NCBI GenBank assembly: GCA_024644745.1
Contig: JAHEHF010000004.1
Location: forward strand, 1 to 64,000
DNA from: Flavobacteriaceae bacterium
GTDB taxonomy: Bacteria > Bacteroidota > Bacteroidia > Flavobacteriales > Flavobacteriaceae
Length of the DNA: 64,000 nucleotides
Reading direction: 5' to 3'
The notes below the pieces were generated by a model. The model did no database searches and was not told the origin of the DNA. It was given only the letters and a program-made list of their open reading frames with translations. The position numbers and the translations under genes were made by a program. Within the stretch, counting starts at the first letter, position 1. Every line of letters starts with the position of its first letter. Shown here one piece after another: positions 44,042 through 54,259 of this stretch.

Positions 44042-47000
44042 TTATCTAACTAAACTGAAATTTCCTTTAAATTCTCTGTTGTCTGTTGTTTCATTCAATC
44101 GCACCACGTACCAATAATCTCCACTCGGGAGCGGATTGCCTTTGTAATTTCCGTCCCAGCTATTTGTATTGCCTTCATAGTTTGCGATCAAACGCTGGTA
44201 CCTGTCAAAAATCTTCACCGTGATCTTTGGATAGATCTCTATGTTTATCGGATACCAGGTCTCATTGATTCCATCACCTTCCGGAGTGAAAAAATCAGGG
44301 ATCACGATATCGAGGAATTCGAGGAAAATGGTTTTTTCGGCCACACAGCCCCGCTGGTCCTTCACATAGAATACATAATCTCTGGTTTCTCTTGAATTCT
44401 TCAAATCGAGGATATTATTGGCACTGAAATCATCGGCGCTGTCGAAACTATATTCATAACCCGGCTCGCCGCCACTTGCCACGACTGTATACTCATTGAT
44501 ATCAGTTTCCACTACTTCAAAAGTGATGGGCACATATTGTTCTACGGTAACCTCAACAGGAGTGTCAGCACAACCGAATTCCTTATGACTTACTGAAACC
44601 GTATGTTTGCCCTGAGACACATTTTCAAAAATACCGGAAGACTGTGTCAGGCTGCCGTCCAGAATATAATTGACCTCACCTTCATAAATCGGGTCTACAG
44701 AGGCAATAATGATATTACTGGCACCTTCACATGAAAAATCAGTCTCGGCTTTGAGTTCCATATAGATCAATTGCTCCAGCTCTATGGTTTGCTGGGTCTC
44801 ACATACGTGAAATTCATTTTCCTTTTTGATCCAAAGGTCATAAACCCCGTTGCTCAATCCTGTAAAATTTGGACTTGCCTTATAATTCACACCGTCCATA
44901 CTGTAGGTCACCTGATAACCCTGATCGTTGGTCACATCAATACTTATTTTGCCATCAGTATCACCTACACAGATGATGTCTTCTTCAATGATGGTGTATT
45001 CTATTTCAGGATCAAATCCAACATCTACATTGGTAATACTGGTGCAACCATTGGCATCTTTTACAGTGACCTCATAGGTTTTTTCAGTTGCCACGGAAAA
45101 ATAATTTTCTACTTGATAAGTCTGACCGCCATCAATGCTGTACTCGTATGGTGGGGTTCCTCCTGCTCCACTGGCTTCAAGGCTTCCGTTAAGGATCTCT
45201 CCGTTACAGGTTGTTATGTTGTACAACTTGCTTGAAGTCGAGGTCAGCAAAGTGGGTTCGTCTATAGAAAATTCTGAAACGTTAAAACAACCATCTGCAT
45301 TTATCGATTTCACCTCATAATCACCGATGTCAATATTTGAGAATACATGATTATTCATGGTTTTTACAATTGAATTGACCATGGTCCCATTTTTATACAA
45401 CTCAAAAGTGTATTGGCTGGAATCCTCATTGACCGTCACTTCCACCTTACCATTGCTGTCTTTACACAAAGCGTCAGATGGATCTACCGTGACATCAAGA
45501 CCAAGAACAGTGACCACCCTTATGGTTTCTGTACAACCTGTTCTTCTTTGGGTTGCAGTATATACGCCTGTACCGTTTACGGTTACTTCCTTGCTGTTGC
45601 CGATCACATTCCCGTTTTCATCGGTCCAGATATAAGTATCATAGCCTTCGTCTCCTGAGAAAGTAAGGTTATTGTTACAGAAATACAGTTCGGAATCAAA
45701 TGAACAGGAACTTGTATCGACAAACAGGTCCATGGATCCTATTTTACCCAGACCGCATCCATTGATGCCGTATAATCCCGGTTGCCCTGAAACGTTCTGA
45801 CCTGAAGTTTCACCATCGTAATAAGATGAAATGCTGTTTACCAATAAATTGGTACAGGCATCTGAATAGTCAAAACAATCACTCGATGCAGTTACCTGAT
45901 AGCGTATGGTATGAGTCTCTGACAATATTTTGCGCTCAACCAGTGAATTATCTATTTCGAATCTCAATTCTCTTGAAGCCTCATTAAAGGTATAGGTCAC
46001 TCCTGAAGGCAGCTCAATTGAAGCCTCATCAAGGGTTACATTGATCGGTAAAGTATTGAGGATATAGGTGTTTTGAGCATTATCGGTTCCGATGTTTCTA
46101 AAATCGATATTATACCAAACTGTGGACCCCAATGGCACCGGAGACTGGTAGGTAATTGGGTCGTTGGACGTATCTTCAACGCTGGTGATCACCTGTAGAT
46201 TGGGCTCTATGATATTGATGGCAAAAGTATTGAGGAAAGTATAGATATGATCTCCCCCTATATTATTGGTTACCCTTACCGTTGCCCCAGTTTCTCCATT
46301 ACCGATCAAGGTGTTTCCAGGGTTTAAATCTGTTAAATTTAACAGCTTCTGGTCCCAGCCAAGGGTATTCGTGCTATTCAGATTTCTGTCTGTAACCTGA
46401 GCGCCGTCTTTTGTTATTTTGCTGTTGAAAAAATTGTCAACGTTATTTTCAGCATCATATAAGGCAGTAAAATTTGCATTACCGTCTGACTTGAAAAGCA
46501 TTTGATCACCAAACCAGCCCAGATCACCTTCGAGTGCTGCAACTCCAACCCGTCCCTCTACAGGCCCTGATGGCGGTGTGGTAAACCCTGAATAATTAAA
46601 ATCCACCTCATTGTTCGGTTCGTTTCGAACGGCTGAAAATCCGTCAAATGTTGAAATATATTTTCTTGATTCATTGGGGTCTTCATAAACGATGACCAGA
46701 GACCATCCTGCGGATGAATTAATCCCTTCCGTTGAACTCACATTGGCTACGAAATATTCTCCTGAAGGATTGTTCAATGCGCTCAGAAGACTGGTAACAT
46801 CCTTATAGTAGATCCTGTCGATGGCTGTATCAGCGGTGAGGTCCAGATAGGATCCTCCCGGTATTTTGAACTTGACCTGCTCTGGCAAAGGTGTTGCAGG
46901 AGTCGCTATGGCTCCCCAGTACAAACCTGCATATACAACTCGGTTACAGTTGCTCGTATTAAAGGTTGCGCTACTTGAACTGAATGTGGAGGCGTCATTA

Positions 47001-47233
47001 TCGATATCGACAAACACCATATCAATGAAATTGTTTTGCGTATCACCATTATAGGGTGTATCGGCAGATTCTCCTAAAATTGAATTTCCGATAATAGTAA
47101 GATCGCCGTTGATTCCTGCAGTTTCATATCTTTTTTGAAACGGAACTGTGGTTTGGGCCCAGCCTGTGAATGAGCTCATGAACAGCAACAAAAATAAAAA
47201 TTGTAAGCATTGGGTTTGGAACACTGTTTTCAT
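44042..47233 (-). CDS. T9SS type B adhesin with SprB-like repeats and gliding-motility C-terminal domain
   Basis: A 1063 aa secreted surface protein with a signal peptide (about residues 1-26, ending GWAQ). A DUF11/CARDB-like region (about 350-460, NLQVITSVEDTSNDP) is followed by several cysteine-bearing Ig/SprB-like repeats such as ASGAGGTPPYEYSIDGGQTY and KDANGC. The last 85 residues form the T9SS type B sorting domain (FFTPEGDGINETW to GDYWYVVRL). Such proteins are secreted by the type IX system and often serve adhesion or gliding. It is the first gene of a two-gene operon with its PorP/SprF partner. Confidence 0.93.
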   Translation of the reverse strand: MKTVFQTQCLQFLFLLLFMSSFTGWAQTTVPFQKRYETAGINGDLTIIGNSILGESADTPYNGDTQNNFIDMVFVDIDNDASTFSSSSATFNTSNCNRVVYAGLYWGAIATPATPLPEQVKFKIPGGSYLDLTADTAIDRIYYKDVTSLLSALNNPSGEYFVANVSSTEGINSSAGWSLVIVYEDPNESRKYISTFDGFSAVRNEPNNEVDFNYSGFTTPPSGPVEGRVGVAALEGDLGWFGDQMLFKSDGNANFTALYDAENNVDNFFNSKITKDGAQVTDRNLNSTNTLGWDQKLLNLTDLNPGNTLIGNGETGATVRVTNNIGGDHIYTFLNTFAINIIEPNLQVITSVEDTSNDPITYQSPVPLGSTVWYNIDFRNIGTDNAQNTYILNTLPINVTLDEASIELPSGVTYTFNEASRELRFEIDNSLVERKILSETHTIRYQVTASSDCFDYSDACTNLLVNSISSYYDGETSGQNVSGQPGLYGINGCGLGKIGSMDLFVDTSSCSFDSELYFCNNNLTFSGDEGYDTYIWTDENGNVIGNSKEVTVNGTGVYTATQRRTGCTETIRVVTVLGLDVTVDPSDALCKDSNGKVEVTVNEDSSQYTFELYKNGTMVNSIVKTMNNHVFSNIDIGDYEVKSINADGCFNVSEFSIDEPTLLTSTSSKLYNITTCNGEILNGSLEASGAGGTPPYEYSIDGGQTYQVENYFSVATEKTYEVTVKDANGCTSITNVDVGFDPEIEYTIIEEDIICVGDTDGKISIDVTNDQGYQVTYSMDGVNYKASPNFTGLSNGVYDLWIKKENEFHVCETQQTIELEQLIYMELKAETDFSCEGASNIIIASVDPIYEGEVNYILDGSLTQSSGIFENVSQGKHTVSVSHKEFGCADTPVEVTVEQYVPITFEVVETDINEYTVVASGGEPGYEYSFDSADDFSANNILDLKNSRETRDYVFYVKDQRGCVAEKTIFLEFLDIVIPDFFTPEGDGINETWYPINIEIYPKITVKIFDRYQRLIANYEGNTNSWDGNYKGNPLPSGDYWYVVRLNETTDNREFKGNFSLVR

Positions 47234-47542
47234 AACACTTATTTAATTAAACGGTAACGTTGAAAAAAATAATGACAAAACAGGGAGAAGATTTAAATCA
47301 TTATATAATAACAATCAGATAACAGAAAAAAGCATCATAAATTGTATTCTAAGCTGATTTTTTCATCAAATACAGGTAAAAAGATACACTTCTGGCTAAG
47401 AAACTATTTATAAATCAGAAAATTATGGTACCGAATTATGAATCAAATTTTTAGTTTTTTTTGAAAAAAACCATCACATTGATAAAACTAAATCTTCAGA
47501 AATTCCTTAAATTTGAAAGAAATAAATTCTAAATCCATATTC
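47234..47542. other. Divergent intergenic region between adhesin and SYLF genes
   Basis: Strongly AT-rich, no open frame of note. A TAAATTTG box (47508-47515) may serve the SYLF gene, but the nearest TTG is 26 nt upstream, too long for the consensus. No clear consensus promoter is seen for the adhesin gene. Confidence 0.5.
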
Positions 47543-48094
47543 ATGAAAACGTTTAATATGAAATCATTTCAGGCCATTGTCCTAATGCTTGCAGTGAGCA
47601 GCTCCATGAGCCTTGCGGCCCAGGTAGGTGGCTGGAAAGCAGATCTGATCGAAGATTCTGAAAAAGCATTGGCAGCAATGATTGAAAAAGCACCTAAACT
47701 TCAGTCTTTTAAAGACAAATCTTATGGTTACGCGGTATTCCCAAGAGTGACAAAAGCAGCCATTGGCATCGGGGGTGCCGGAGGAAAAGGGATCGTATTC
47801 AAAGGACATGTACCCACCGGTGAGTCAACCTTGAGCCAAGCCACCATTGGATTTCAATTGGGAGGTCAACAATACATGGAGGTCATCTTTTTTGAAAATG
47901 AAACAGCTTATAAAAAATTCACCAATAAAAAAGTGAAATTCGATGGGCAGGCATCTGCAGTGGCCATAACTGCAGGCGCCTCGGTAGATATAGCCTTCAA
48001 AGGAGGAATGGCGGTATTCACGCAAACCAAAGGTGGATTGATGTATGAGGCGTCCATTGGCGGTCAGCATTTTTCATTTAAACCAAAAAAGTAA
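47543..48094 (+). CDS. SYLF-domain (YSC84-like) lipid-binding protein
   Basis: A 183 aa exported protein with a Sec signal peptide (to about residue 26, SLAAQV) followed by a SYLF domain. The segments SYGYAVFPRVTKAAIGIGGAGGKG and FKGGMAVFTQTKGGLMYEASIGGQ are hallmarks; eukaryotic homologues bind phosphoinositides. In bacteria the role is unknown, though envelope lipid binding is likely. I choose the ATG at 47543; an inner ATG at 47558 is also possible, and a TTG frame extends to 47513. Confidence 0.85.
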   Translation: MKTFNMKSFQAIVLMLAVSSSMSLAAQVGGWKADLIEDSEKALAAMIEKAPKLQSFKDKSYGYAVFPRVTKAAIGIGGAGGKGIVFKGHVPTGESTLSQATIGFQLGGQQYMEVIFFENETAYKKFTNKKVKFDGQASAVAITAGASVDIAFKGGMAVFTQTKGGLMYEASIGGQHFSFKPKK

Positions 48095-48121
48095 ATAATA
48101 TTATATAAGAGATTATTTAAC

Positions 48122-48152
48122 AAGGATTTAATTTATTTTAAATCCTTTTTTT
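48122..48152 (+). terminator. Terminator of the SYLF gene, overlapping the pssA 3' end
   Basis: A perfect 10-bp stem (48122-48131 with 48138-48147, 6-nt loop) runs into a T-tract (48148-48152). The right arm and T-tract lie inside the last codons of the convergent pssA gene. Confidence 0.75.
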
Positions 48153-48902
48153 GTAAATATAATTACCCACCATTGATAGTAAAACATAAAGTATGATGAC
48201 CAGGGGGATCGCCACCGTTTTAAAGCCGATCAACAGACCCACAGTTGCCAAGAGAAAAACATATTTAACCTCATTTCCTTTCCAGTCATACGTTTTAAAT
48301 TTCAGCGAGAACAATGGGATCTCTGCATTCATCAAATAGGAACCTGCCAATGTTATTCCGATCAAAACATAAATATTTTGCAATGCCTGAGCAAAGAGAT
48401 CATACTCAGAATAAACCAATATCAAGGGAAGCGACAGTACAAAAATTGAAAAGGCCGGAGTAGGCAAACCGATGAATGAGGTAGTTTGTCTCTCATCAAT
48501 ATTGAAGTTGGCCAGTCTGTAAGCTGCGGCAAGCGTAATGATGATACCGAGAAAAGGAATGAAAAAATAAAAGGCCTCCTGGGGTTCCTGCCAGCTTCCT
48601 GTTTCTGAGCTCATTTCCATAAACCATTTCTTTTTCGTGGCATATAGCATCAACTGAAACATGACAATTCCAGGCACAACCCCTGAGGTGACTACATCAG
48701 CCAGAGAATCCAGCTGCTTGCCCAATTCGCCCTGAACCTTGAATTTTCTTGCAAAAAATCCGTCAAAAAAATCAAAAAAAATTCCTAAAAAAACAAAATA
48801 TGCCGCCAAAACCAACTCATCGGTTGCCGCCATCAGAACAGCGATCATTCCTGAAAACAAATTCAATAAAGTGAAAAAATTAGGGAGGTGCTTTTTTATC
48901 AT
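48138..48902 (-). CDS. pssA: CDP-alcohol phosphatidyltransferase (CDP-diacylglycerol-serine O-phosphatidyltransferase)
   Basis: A 254 aa multi-pass inner-membrane enzyme, probably making phosphatidylserine from CDP-diacylglycerol and serine. The CDP-alcohol phosphotransferase motif D-G-x2-A-R-x8-G-x3-D-x3-D is present in DFFDGFFARKFKVQGELGKQLDSLAD-type order at residues about 45-70. The N-terminal segment KKHLPNFFTLLNLFSGMIAV is typical of PssA. No psd gene is nearby. Its 3' end overlaps the SYLF terminator. Confidence 0.88.
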   Translation of the reverse strand: MIKKHLPNFFTLLNLFSGMIAVLMAATDELVLAAYFVFLGIFFDFFDGFFARKFKVQGELGKQLDSLADVVTSGVVPGIVMFQLMLYATKKKWFMEMSSETGSWQEPQEAFYFFIPFLGIIITLAAAYRLANFNIDERQTTSFIGLPTPAFSIFVLSLPLILVYSEYDLFAQALQNIYVLIGITLAGSYLMNAEIPLFSLKFKTYDWKGNEVKYVFLLATVGLLIGFKTVAIPLVIILYVLLSMVGNYIYKKRI

Positions 48903-49044
48903 TTCTTAAGGCTTAGCATCAGTAAAAATAGCAAATTAAAATATACGGGCATTTTTAATTACTGTGTTAATAAAAAATTGTTGTACAATTTTATTTTTAG
49001 CCCTTAATTGTTACTTTAGCAACGCTAGATAACCCAATTACTTC

Positions 49045-50904
49045 ATGTCAAACCATACTTCATATACCGAAGATAATATTCGCTCGCTAGACTGGAAAGA
49101 ACATATCAGAATGCGTCCGGGGATGTATATCGGTAAGCTGGGTGACGGTACGGCTCCTGATGATGGCATATACATCCTGATCAAGGAGGTGCTCGACAAT
49201 TCTATTGATGAATATGTCATGGGTGCAGGGAAAAACATTGAAATCTCTGTGAAGAACAATATGGTTACCGTCCGTGATTACGGGCGTGGCATCCCGCTGG
49301 GCAAGGTGGTTGACGTAGTATCTAAAATGAATACCGGAGGGAAATACGACTCTAAGGCTTTTAAAAAATCAGTAGGTCTCAACGGGGTTGGTACCAAGGC
49401 CGTTAATGCCCTTTCCTCCTATTTCAAGGTTCAGTCTATCAGGGACAACGCTTCCAAAGTAGCCGAATTTGAACAGGGAAATCTTGTCAATGACCTGCCC
49501 CAGGAAGCCTCAACGCTTAGAAAGGGTACGAAGGTTTCCTTCATTCCTGATCTTGATATTTTCCCGCATTATAAATTCAGAAACGAATACATCGTTAAAA
49601 TGATCAAAAATTACGTATACCTCAACACGGGTCTTACGGTGATTTTTAATGGTGAGAAATACCGTTCTGAAAATGGCTTAAAAGACCTTCTTGACGAGAA
49701 TATTGCTGAAGAATCGAAACTGTTCCCAATCATTCACCTTCTCGACGATGACATCGAAGTGGCCCTGACCTACAGCAAATCGCAATACAGTGAAGAATAC
49801 CACTCTTTTGTCAACGGACAGCATACGACTCAGGGCGGTACGCATCAAAATGCCTTCAGAGAGTCAATCGTTAAAACGATAAGGGAGTTTTTCGGCAAGA
49901 ATTTTGATGCTTCGGATGTCAGAAAATCGATAGTTTGTGCCATCAGCATCAAAGTGATGGAACCCGTATTTGAAAGCCAGACCAAAACCAAGCTGGGCTC
50001 AACGGAAATGGGAGGTGATCTTCCTAGCGTAAGGGCATTTATCAGTGACTTTGTAAAGAAAAGGCTCGACAATTACCTGCACAGAAATCCAGAAACAGCA
50101 GACAAGATCCTCAAAAAGATCATGCAGGCTGAAAAGGAGCGAAAAGAACTTTCCGGAATCCGAAAAATTGCCAGGGAAAGAGCGAAAAAAGCAAGTCTGC
50201 ACAATAAAAAGTTAAGGGATTGCAGAATTCACCTGAATGACATGAAAAAGGATGACCGCCTTGACAGCAGCCTCTTTATCACAGAGGGCGATTCGGCGAG
50301 CGGTTCTATAACGAAATCAAGAGATGTGAACACCCAGGCGGTTTTCAGCTTAAAGGGAAAACCCCTCAACTCGTATGGTTTGAGCAAGAAGATCGTTTAT
50401 GAAAATGAGGAATTCAATCTTTTACAGGCAGCGCTCAATATTGAAGACGGCATCGAAAATTTGCGTTATAACAATATTGTCATTGCAACGGATGCCGATG
50501 TTGACGGAATGCACATCAGACTGCTTTTGATCACATTTTTCCTCCAGTTCTTTCCTGAAGTGATCAAAGAAGGACATCTGTATATCCTGGAGACCCCGCT
50601 TTTCAGAGTAAGGGATAAAAAGGAAACCTTCTACTGTTATTCTGAAAATGAGAAGCAGTTGGCTCTGAAAAAACTGAAGGGCAAACCTGAAGTGACAAGA
50701 TTCAAGGGACTTGGAGAAATTTCCCCCAATGAATTCATACACTTTATCGGAAAAGATATCAGGCTTGATCCGGTCATGCTGAACAAAGAGACTTCAATAG
50801 ACAAACTTCTGGAATTCTATATGGGTAAGAACACCCCTGAAAGACAAAAATTCATTATCAACAACCTGAAGGTCGAGCTGGACTTGATCGAGGAGAACCA
50901 ATAA
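49045..50904 (+). CDS. parE: DNA topoisomerase IV subunit B
   Basis: A 619 aa ATPase subunit of a type IIA topoisomerase that separates linked chromosomes after replication. The GHKL ATP site holds E48 and N52 ([13 protein letters not shown]), GRGIPLGKV and [13 protein letters not shown]. The TOPRIM domain has E414 in TEGDSASG and the metal triad D483, D485, D487. I call it ParE because of its length and the adjacent parC; gyrase B remains an alternative name. It is followed by parC after 17 bp. Confidence 0.92.
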   Translation: MSNHTSYTEDNIRSLDWKEHIRMRPGMYIGKLGDGTAPDDGIYILIKEVLDNSIDEYVMGAGKNIEISVKNNMVTVRDYGRGIPLGKVVDVVSKMNTGGKYDSKAFKKSVGLNGVGTKAVNALSSYFKVQSIRDNASKVAEFEQGNLVNDLPQEASTLRKGTKVSFIPDLDIFPHYKFRNEYIVKMIKNYVYLNTGLTVIFNGEKYRSENGLKDLLDENIAEESKLFPIIHLLDDDIEVALTYSKSQYSEEYHSFVNGQHTTQGGTHQNAFRESIVKTIREFFGKNFDASDVRKSIVCAISIKVMEPVFESQTKTKLGSTEMGGDLPSVRAFISDFVKKRLDNYLHRNPETADKILKKIMQAEKERKELSGIRKIARERAKKASLHNKKLRDCRIHLNDMKKDDRLDSSLFITEGDSASGSITKSRDVNTQAVFSLKGKPLNSYGLSKKIVYENEEFNLLQAALNIEDGIENLRYNNIVIATDADVDGMHIRLLLITFFLQFFPEVIKEGHLYILETPLFRVRDKKETFYCYSENEKQLALKKLKGKPEVTRFKGLGEISPNEFIHFIGKDIRLDPVMLNKETSIDKLLEFYMGKNTPERQKFIINNLKVELDLIEENQ

Positions 50905-50921
50905 AATCTGACGAGGCATCA

Positions 50922-53534
50922 ATGGCTGAACAAGAAGATAAAGAGCAGGATTTAAATCAAAACGAGGACACCATTACCAAAATAACGGGAATGTATGAAG
51001 ACTGGTTCCTCGATTATGCTTCCTATGTGATTTTGGAAAGAGCTGTACCGGGCATCAATGACGGTTTTAAACCAGTGCAAAGAAGGATCATGCAGTCTAT
51101 GAAGGACCTCGACGATGGCAGATACAACAAGGTCGCCAATCTGGTAGGACATACCATGCAATACCATCCGCATGGTGACGCCAGTATTGCAGACGCCATG
51201 GTTCAGCTGGGTCAAAAGGAACTTTTGATCGACATGCAGGGAAACTGGGGAAATATCCTTACAGGTGACAGAGCGGCGGCCTCAAGATATATTGAGGCAA
51301 GACTGTCGAAGTTTGCCCTTGCCGTCGTTTTCAACCCTAAAACGACAGAGTGGCAGGCCTCATATGACGGAAGGCGAAAAGAACCCATTGACCTGCCCGT
51401 TAAGTTTCCTTTGCTTCTGGCTCAGGGAGCTGAAGGAATCGCCGTTGGACTTTCAACAAAAATCCTTCCACATAACTTTAATGAACTGATTCAGGCTAGC
51501 ATCAAAATTTTAAAGGGTCAGAGTTTTTCGATCTTTCCAGATTTTCTGACCGGGGGTGTTGCGGATGTCAGTAATTATAACGACGGGAAAAGAGGTGGAA
51601 AGGTAAGGGTTCGGGCTAAAATTTCTCAGCGTGATAAAACTACCCTGGTGATCAATGAAATCCCCTTTGGTACAACGACCTCCTCGCTCATCGATTCCGT
51701 ATTAAAGGCCAATGACAAGGGCAAGATCAAAATCAAGAGAATTGAAGACAATACGGCAAGGGAAGTTGAAATCCTGATCCATCTGCCTTCAGGCGTATCG
51801 CCCGATAAAACCATAGATGCGCTGTTTGCTTTTACAAATTGCGAGGTTTCCATATCTCCGCTATGCTGTATCATTCAGGAAAACAAACCTGTATTCATAG
51901 GTGTCAGGGATGCCCTGAAGTACTCAACTGAGCACACGGTTGATCTTCTCCGAAATGAATTGCAGATCCAACTGGCGGAACTTGAAGAACAATGGCATTT
52001 TTCTTCGCTGGAAAGAATATTCATTGAGAACAGAATCTACCGTGACATTGAGGAAGAAGAAACCTGGGAAGGTGTCATAAAAGCCATTGATTTGGGCTTA
52101 AAACCCCATATCAAACATTTGAAGCGGGCCGTAACCGAAGAAGACATCATCAGGCTTACAGAGATCAGGATCAAGAAGATTTCAAAGTTTGATATAGACA
52201 AAGCAAAATTATTCATTGAAGGTCTTGAAGAGAAAATAGCCAAGGTCAAGGACAATCTTGAGCATATTATAGATTATGCCATTGACTATTTTAAGGACTT
52301 AAAGGAGAAGTTTGGCAAAGACAGGAATCGCAAGACCGACATCAGGATCTTCGAGGATATCGTTGCCACGAAAGTGGTCATGGCCAATGCAAAATTATAT
52401 GTGAACCGCGAAGAAGGGTTCATCGGTACCTCCCTGAGAAAAGATGAATTCGTATCAGATTGTGCTGACATTGATGACATCATTGTCTTCAAAAGGGATG
52501 GAAAAATGATGGTGACAAAAGTAGACAGCAAAACTTTTGTAGGTAAAAACATTATCCATGCAGCGGTTTTTAAAAAGAATGACAAAAGAACCATTTACAA
52601 CATGCTGTACAAAGACGGTAAGAGTGGTGTGACCTATATGAAACGTTTTGCGGTCACTTCGGTTACCAGAGATCGAGAATACGACCTCACAAGCGGAACC
52701 AAGGGGTCAAAAGTTGTCTATTTTACTGCAAATCCGAACGGGGAAGCCGAATTGATTACGGTCAATTTGAGAGCTGCCGGAAGCGTAAAAAAAATCAAAT
52801 GGGATATTGACCTTGCCGACCTGTCCATCAAAGGAAGGGGCAGTAAAGGGAATATTGTAACAAAATATCCTTTGAAAAAAATTGAACTGAAAGAAAAAGG
52901 TGTATCCACTCTAAAACCAAGAAAGATCTGGTTTGATGAAACGGTTCAGCGACTCAATGTGGATTCCAGAGGTGACCTTTTAGGGGAGTTCACCGCAGAT
53001 GACAGGCTTCTGATCATCAATCAGAAAGGAGAGGTCAAGACGATCATCCCCAATCTGAACACCCATTTTGACAATGACATGATCGTTCTTGAAAAATGGA
53101 ACCCGAACAAACCTATTTCCGCCATGTATTTTGACGGTGAACGAGAGCGTTATTACGTAAAGCGATTTATGGTAGAACATCCAGACAGGGAAGAAAAATT
53201 CATCAGCGATCACCCCGATTCAAAATTACAGATCGTGGCAATGGATCACCGTCCGATGGCCGAAGTCATTTATTCAAAAAGAAGCTTGGATAATGAAATA
53301 TTGAATTTTGAAGAGTTTATTGCAGTAAAAGGAATTAAAGCACTTGGTAATCAATATAGTACAGAAAAAATAAAAGACATCAACCTGCTCGATCCCCTGC
53401 CTTATGAGGAACCTGAAATAAATGACGTAGAACTTGTTGAAGAGGAGGTCATTGAAAGCGAAAATAAAGATCAGAATGCTTCAGAAGATAGTAAAGATGA
53501 GGATGATGGTGACCCTCAGACCAAACTGTTTTAG
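50922..53534 (+). CDS. parC: DNA topoisomerase IV subunit A
   Basis: An 870 aa DNA-breakage/rejoining subunit. The quinolone-pocket region YHPHGDASIADAMVQL precedes the catalytic tyrosine Y123 in AAASRYIEARL. The C-terminal beta-pinwheel region (about 500-800) is followed by a very acidic tail (EEEVIESENKDQNASEDSKDEDD). The gyrase box is not evident, which favours topoisomerase IV over gyrase A. It forms an operon with parE; its last 4 bp overlap the rdgB end. Confidence 0.92.
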   Translation: MAEQEDKEQDLNQNEDTITKITGMYEDWFLDYASYVILERAVPGINDGFKPVQRRIMQSMKDLDDGRYNKVANLVGHTMQYHPHGDASIADAMVQLGQKELLIDMQGNWGNILTGDRAAASRYIEARLSKFALAVVFNPKTTEWQASYDGRRKEPIDLPVKFPLLLAQGAEGIAVGLSTKILPHNFNELIQASIKILKGQSFSIFPDFLTGGVADVSNYNDGKRGGKVRVRAKISQRDKTTLVINEIPFGTTTSSLIDSVLKANDKGKIKIKRIEDNTAREVEILIHLPSGVSPDKTIDALFAFTNCEVSISPLCCIIQENKPVFIGVRDALKYSTEHTVDLLRNELQIQLAELEEQWHFSSLERIFIENRIYRDIEEEETWEGVIKAIDLGLKPHIKHLKRAVTEEDIIRLTEIRIKKISKFDIDKAKLFIEGLEEKIAKVKDNLEHIIDYAIDYFKDLKEKFGKDRNRKTDIRIFEDIVATKVVMANAKLYVNREEGFIGTSLRKDEFVSDCADIDDIIVFKRDGKMMVTKVDSKTFVGKNIIHAAVFKKNDKRTIYNMLYKDGKSGVTYMKRFAVTSVTRDREYDLTSGTKGSKVVYFTANPNGEAELITVNLRAAGSVKKIKWDIDLADLSIKGRGSKGNIVTKYPLKKIELKEKGVSTLKPRKIWFDETVQRLNVDSRGDLLGEFTADDRLLIINQKGEVKTIIPNLNTHFDNDMIVLEKWNPNKPISAMYFDGERERYYVKRFMVEHPDREEKFISDHPDSKLQIVAMDHRPMAEVIYSKRSLDNEILNFEEFIAVKGIKALGNQYSTEKIKDINLLDPLPYEEPEINDVELVEEEVIESENKDQNASEDSKDEDDGDPQTKLF

Positions 53535-54142
53535 ACCTTGTCCTCAAAGAAAGAAACCAATTTCTGAATGGCCTTGCCACGATGTGAAATTTCCCCTTTT
53601 TCTTCGGAACTCATTTCAGCAAAAGTTTTCTGATAGCCCTCAGGGGTAAAGATCGGATCGTAACCAAAACCCTGATCCCCTGATTTTTTTTCTTCAATAC
53701 GTCCAACACAAACACCTTCAAAAAAATACTGTTTTCCCTTCCAAAACAGCGAAACGACAGTTCTGAACCTCGCTTCTCGGTTTTTTTCACCCCGAAGTTC
53801 CGACAGCATTTTATTCACATTGTCGTCAAAAGTGACATTCTCACCTGCATAACGGGCAGAATAGACACCTGGGGCACCATTCAAAGCAGATACCTCCAAT
53901 CCTGTATCATCTGCAAAACAATCATATCCATATCCGTTTTTAACATGGTCCGTTTTAATTTTGGCATTCCCCTCAAGCGTGGAGGCGGTTTCCTCAATTT
54001 CTTCATGGCAGCCAATATCCTGAAGAGTTAAAACTTCTATTCCCTCCGGCAGGAGCTCCTGAACTTCTCTTAGTTTGTATTGATTATTTGTGGCAAATAC
54101 AAGTTTCACAGTATCATTTATCTTTGATTCAAAAATAGTCAT
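53531..54142 (-). CDS. rdgB: Non-canonical purine NTP pyrophosphatase (RdgB/HAM1)
   Basis: A 203 aa enzyme that hydrolyses ITP, dITP and XTP to keep deaminated purines out of nucleic acids. The motifs FATNNQYKLREVQ, ADDTGLEVSALNGAPGVYSARYAG, FGYDPIF and KGEISHRGKAI are complete. The N-terminus is about ten residues longer than E. coli RdgB; an internal start is possible. It is convergent with parC and overlaps it by 4 bp. Confidence 0.95.
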   Translation of the reverse strand: MTIFESKINDTVKLVFATNNQYKLREVQELLPEGIEVLTLQDIGCHEEIEETASTLEGNAKIKTDHVKNGYGYDCFADDTGLEVSALNGAPGVYSARYAGENVTFDDNVNKMLSELRGEKNREARFRTVVSLFWKGKQYFFEGVCVGRIEEKKSGDQGFGYDPIFTPEGYQKTFAEMSSEEKGEISHRGKAIQKLVSFFEDKV

Positions 54143-54259
54143 AATTTCCTGTCAAATATCCATATTTATGGGGTTGTTTTTTAAAGAAAGCTCCCACTGT
54201 TCCTGTTTTTAACAAATTTTCTTTAACTTTATTCCAAACATTAACTTAATTTTTCCCCA

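Noticed and set aside
47234..47542. A divergent promoter pair between the adhesin and SYLF genes
   Set aside because: Only one -7 box is found and its TTG spacing is 26 nt; nothing clear is present for the adhesin strand.
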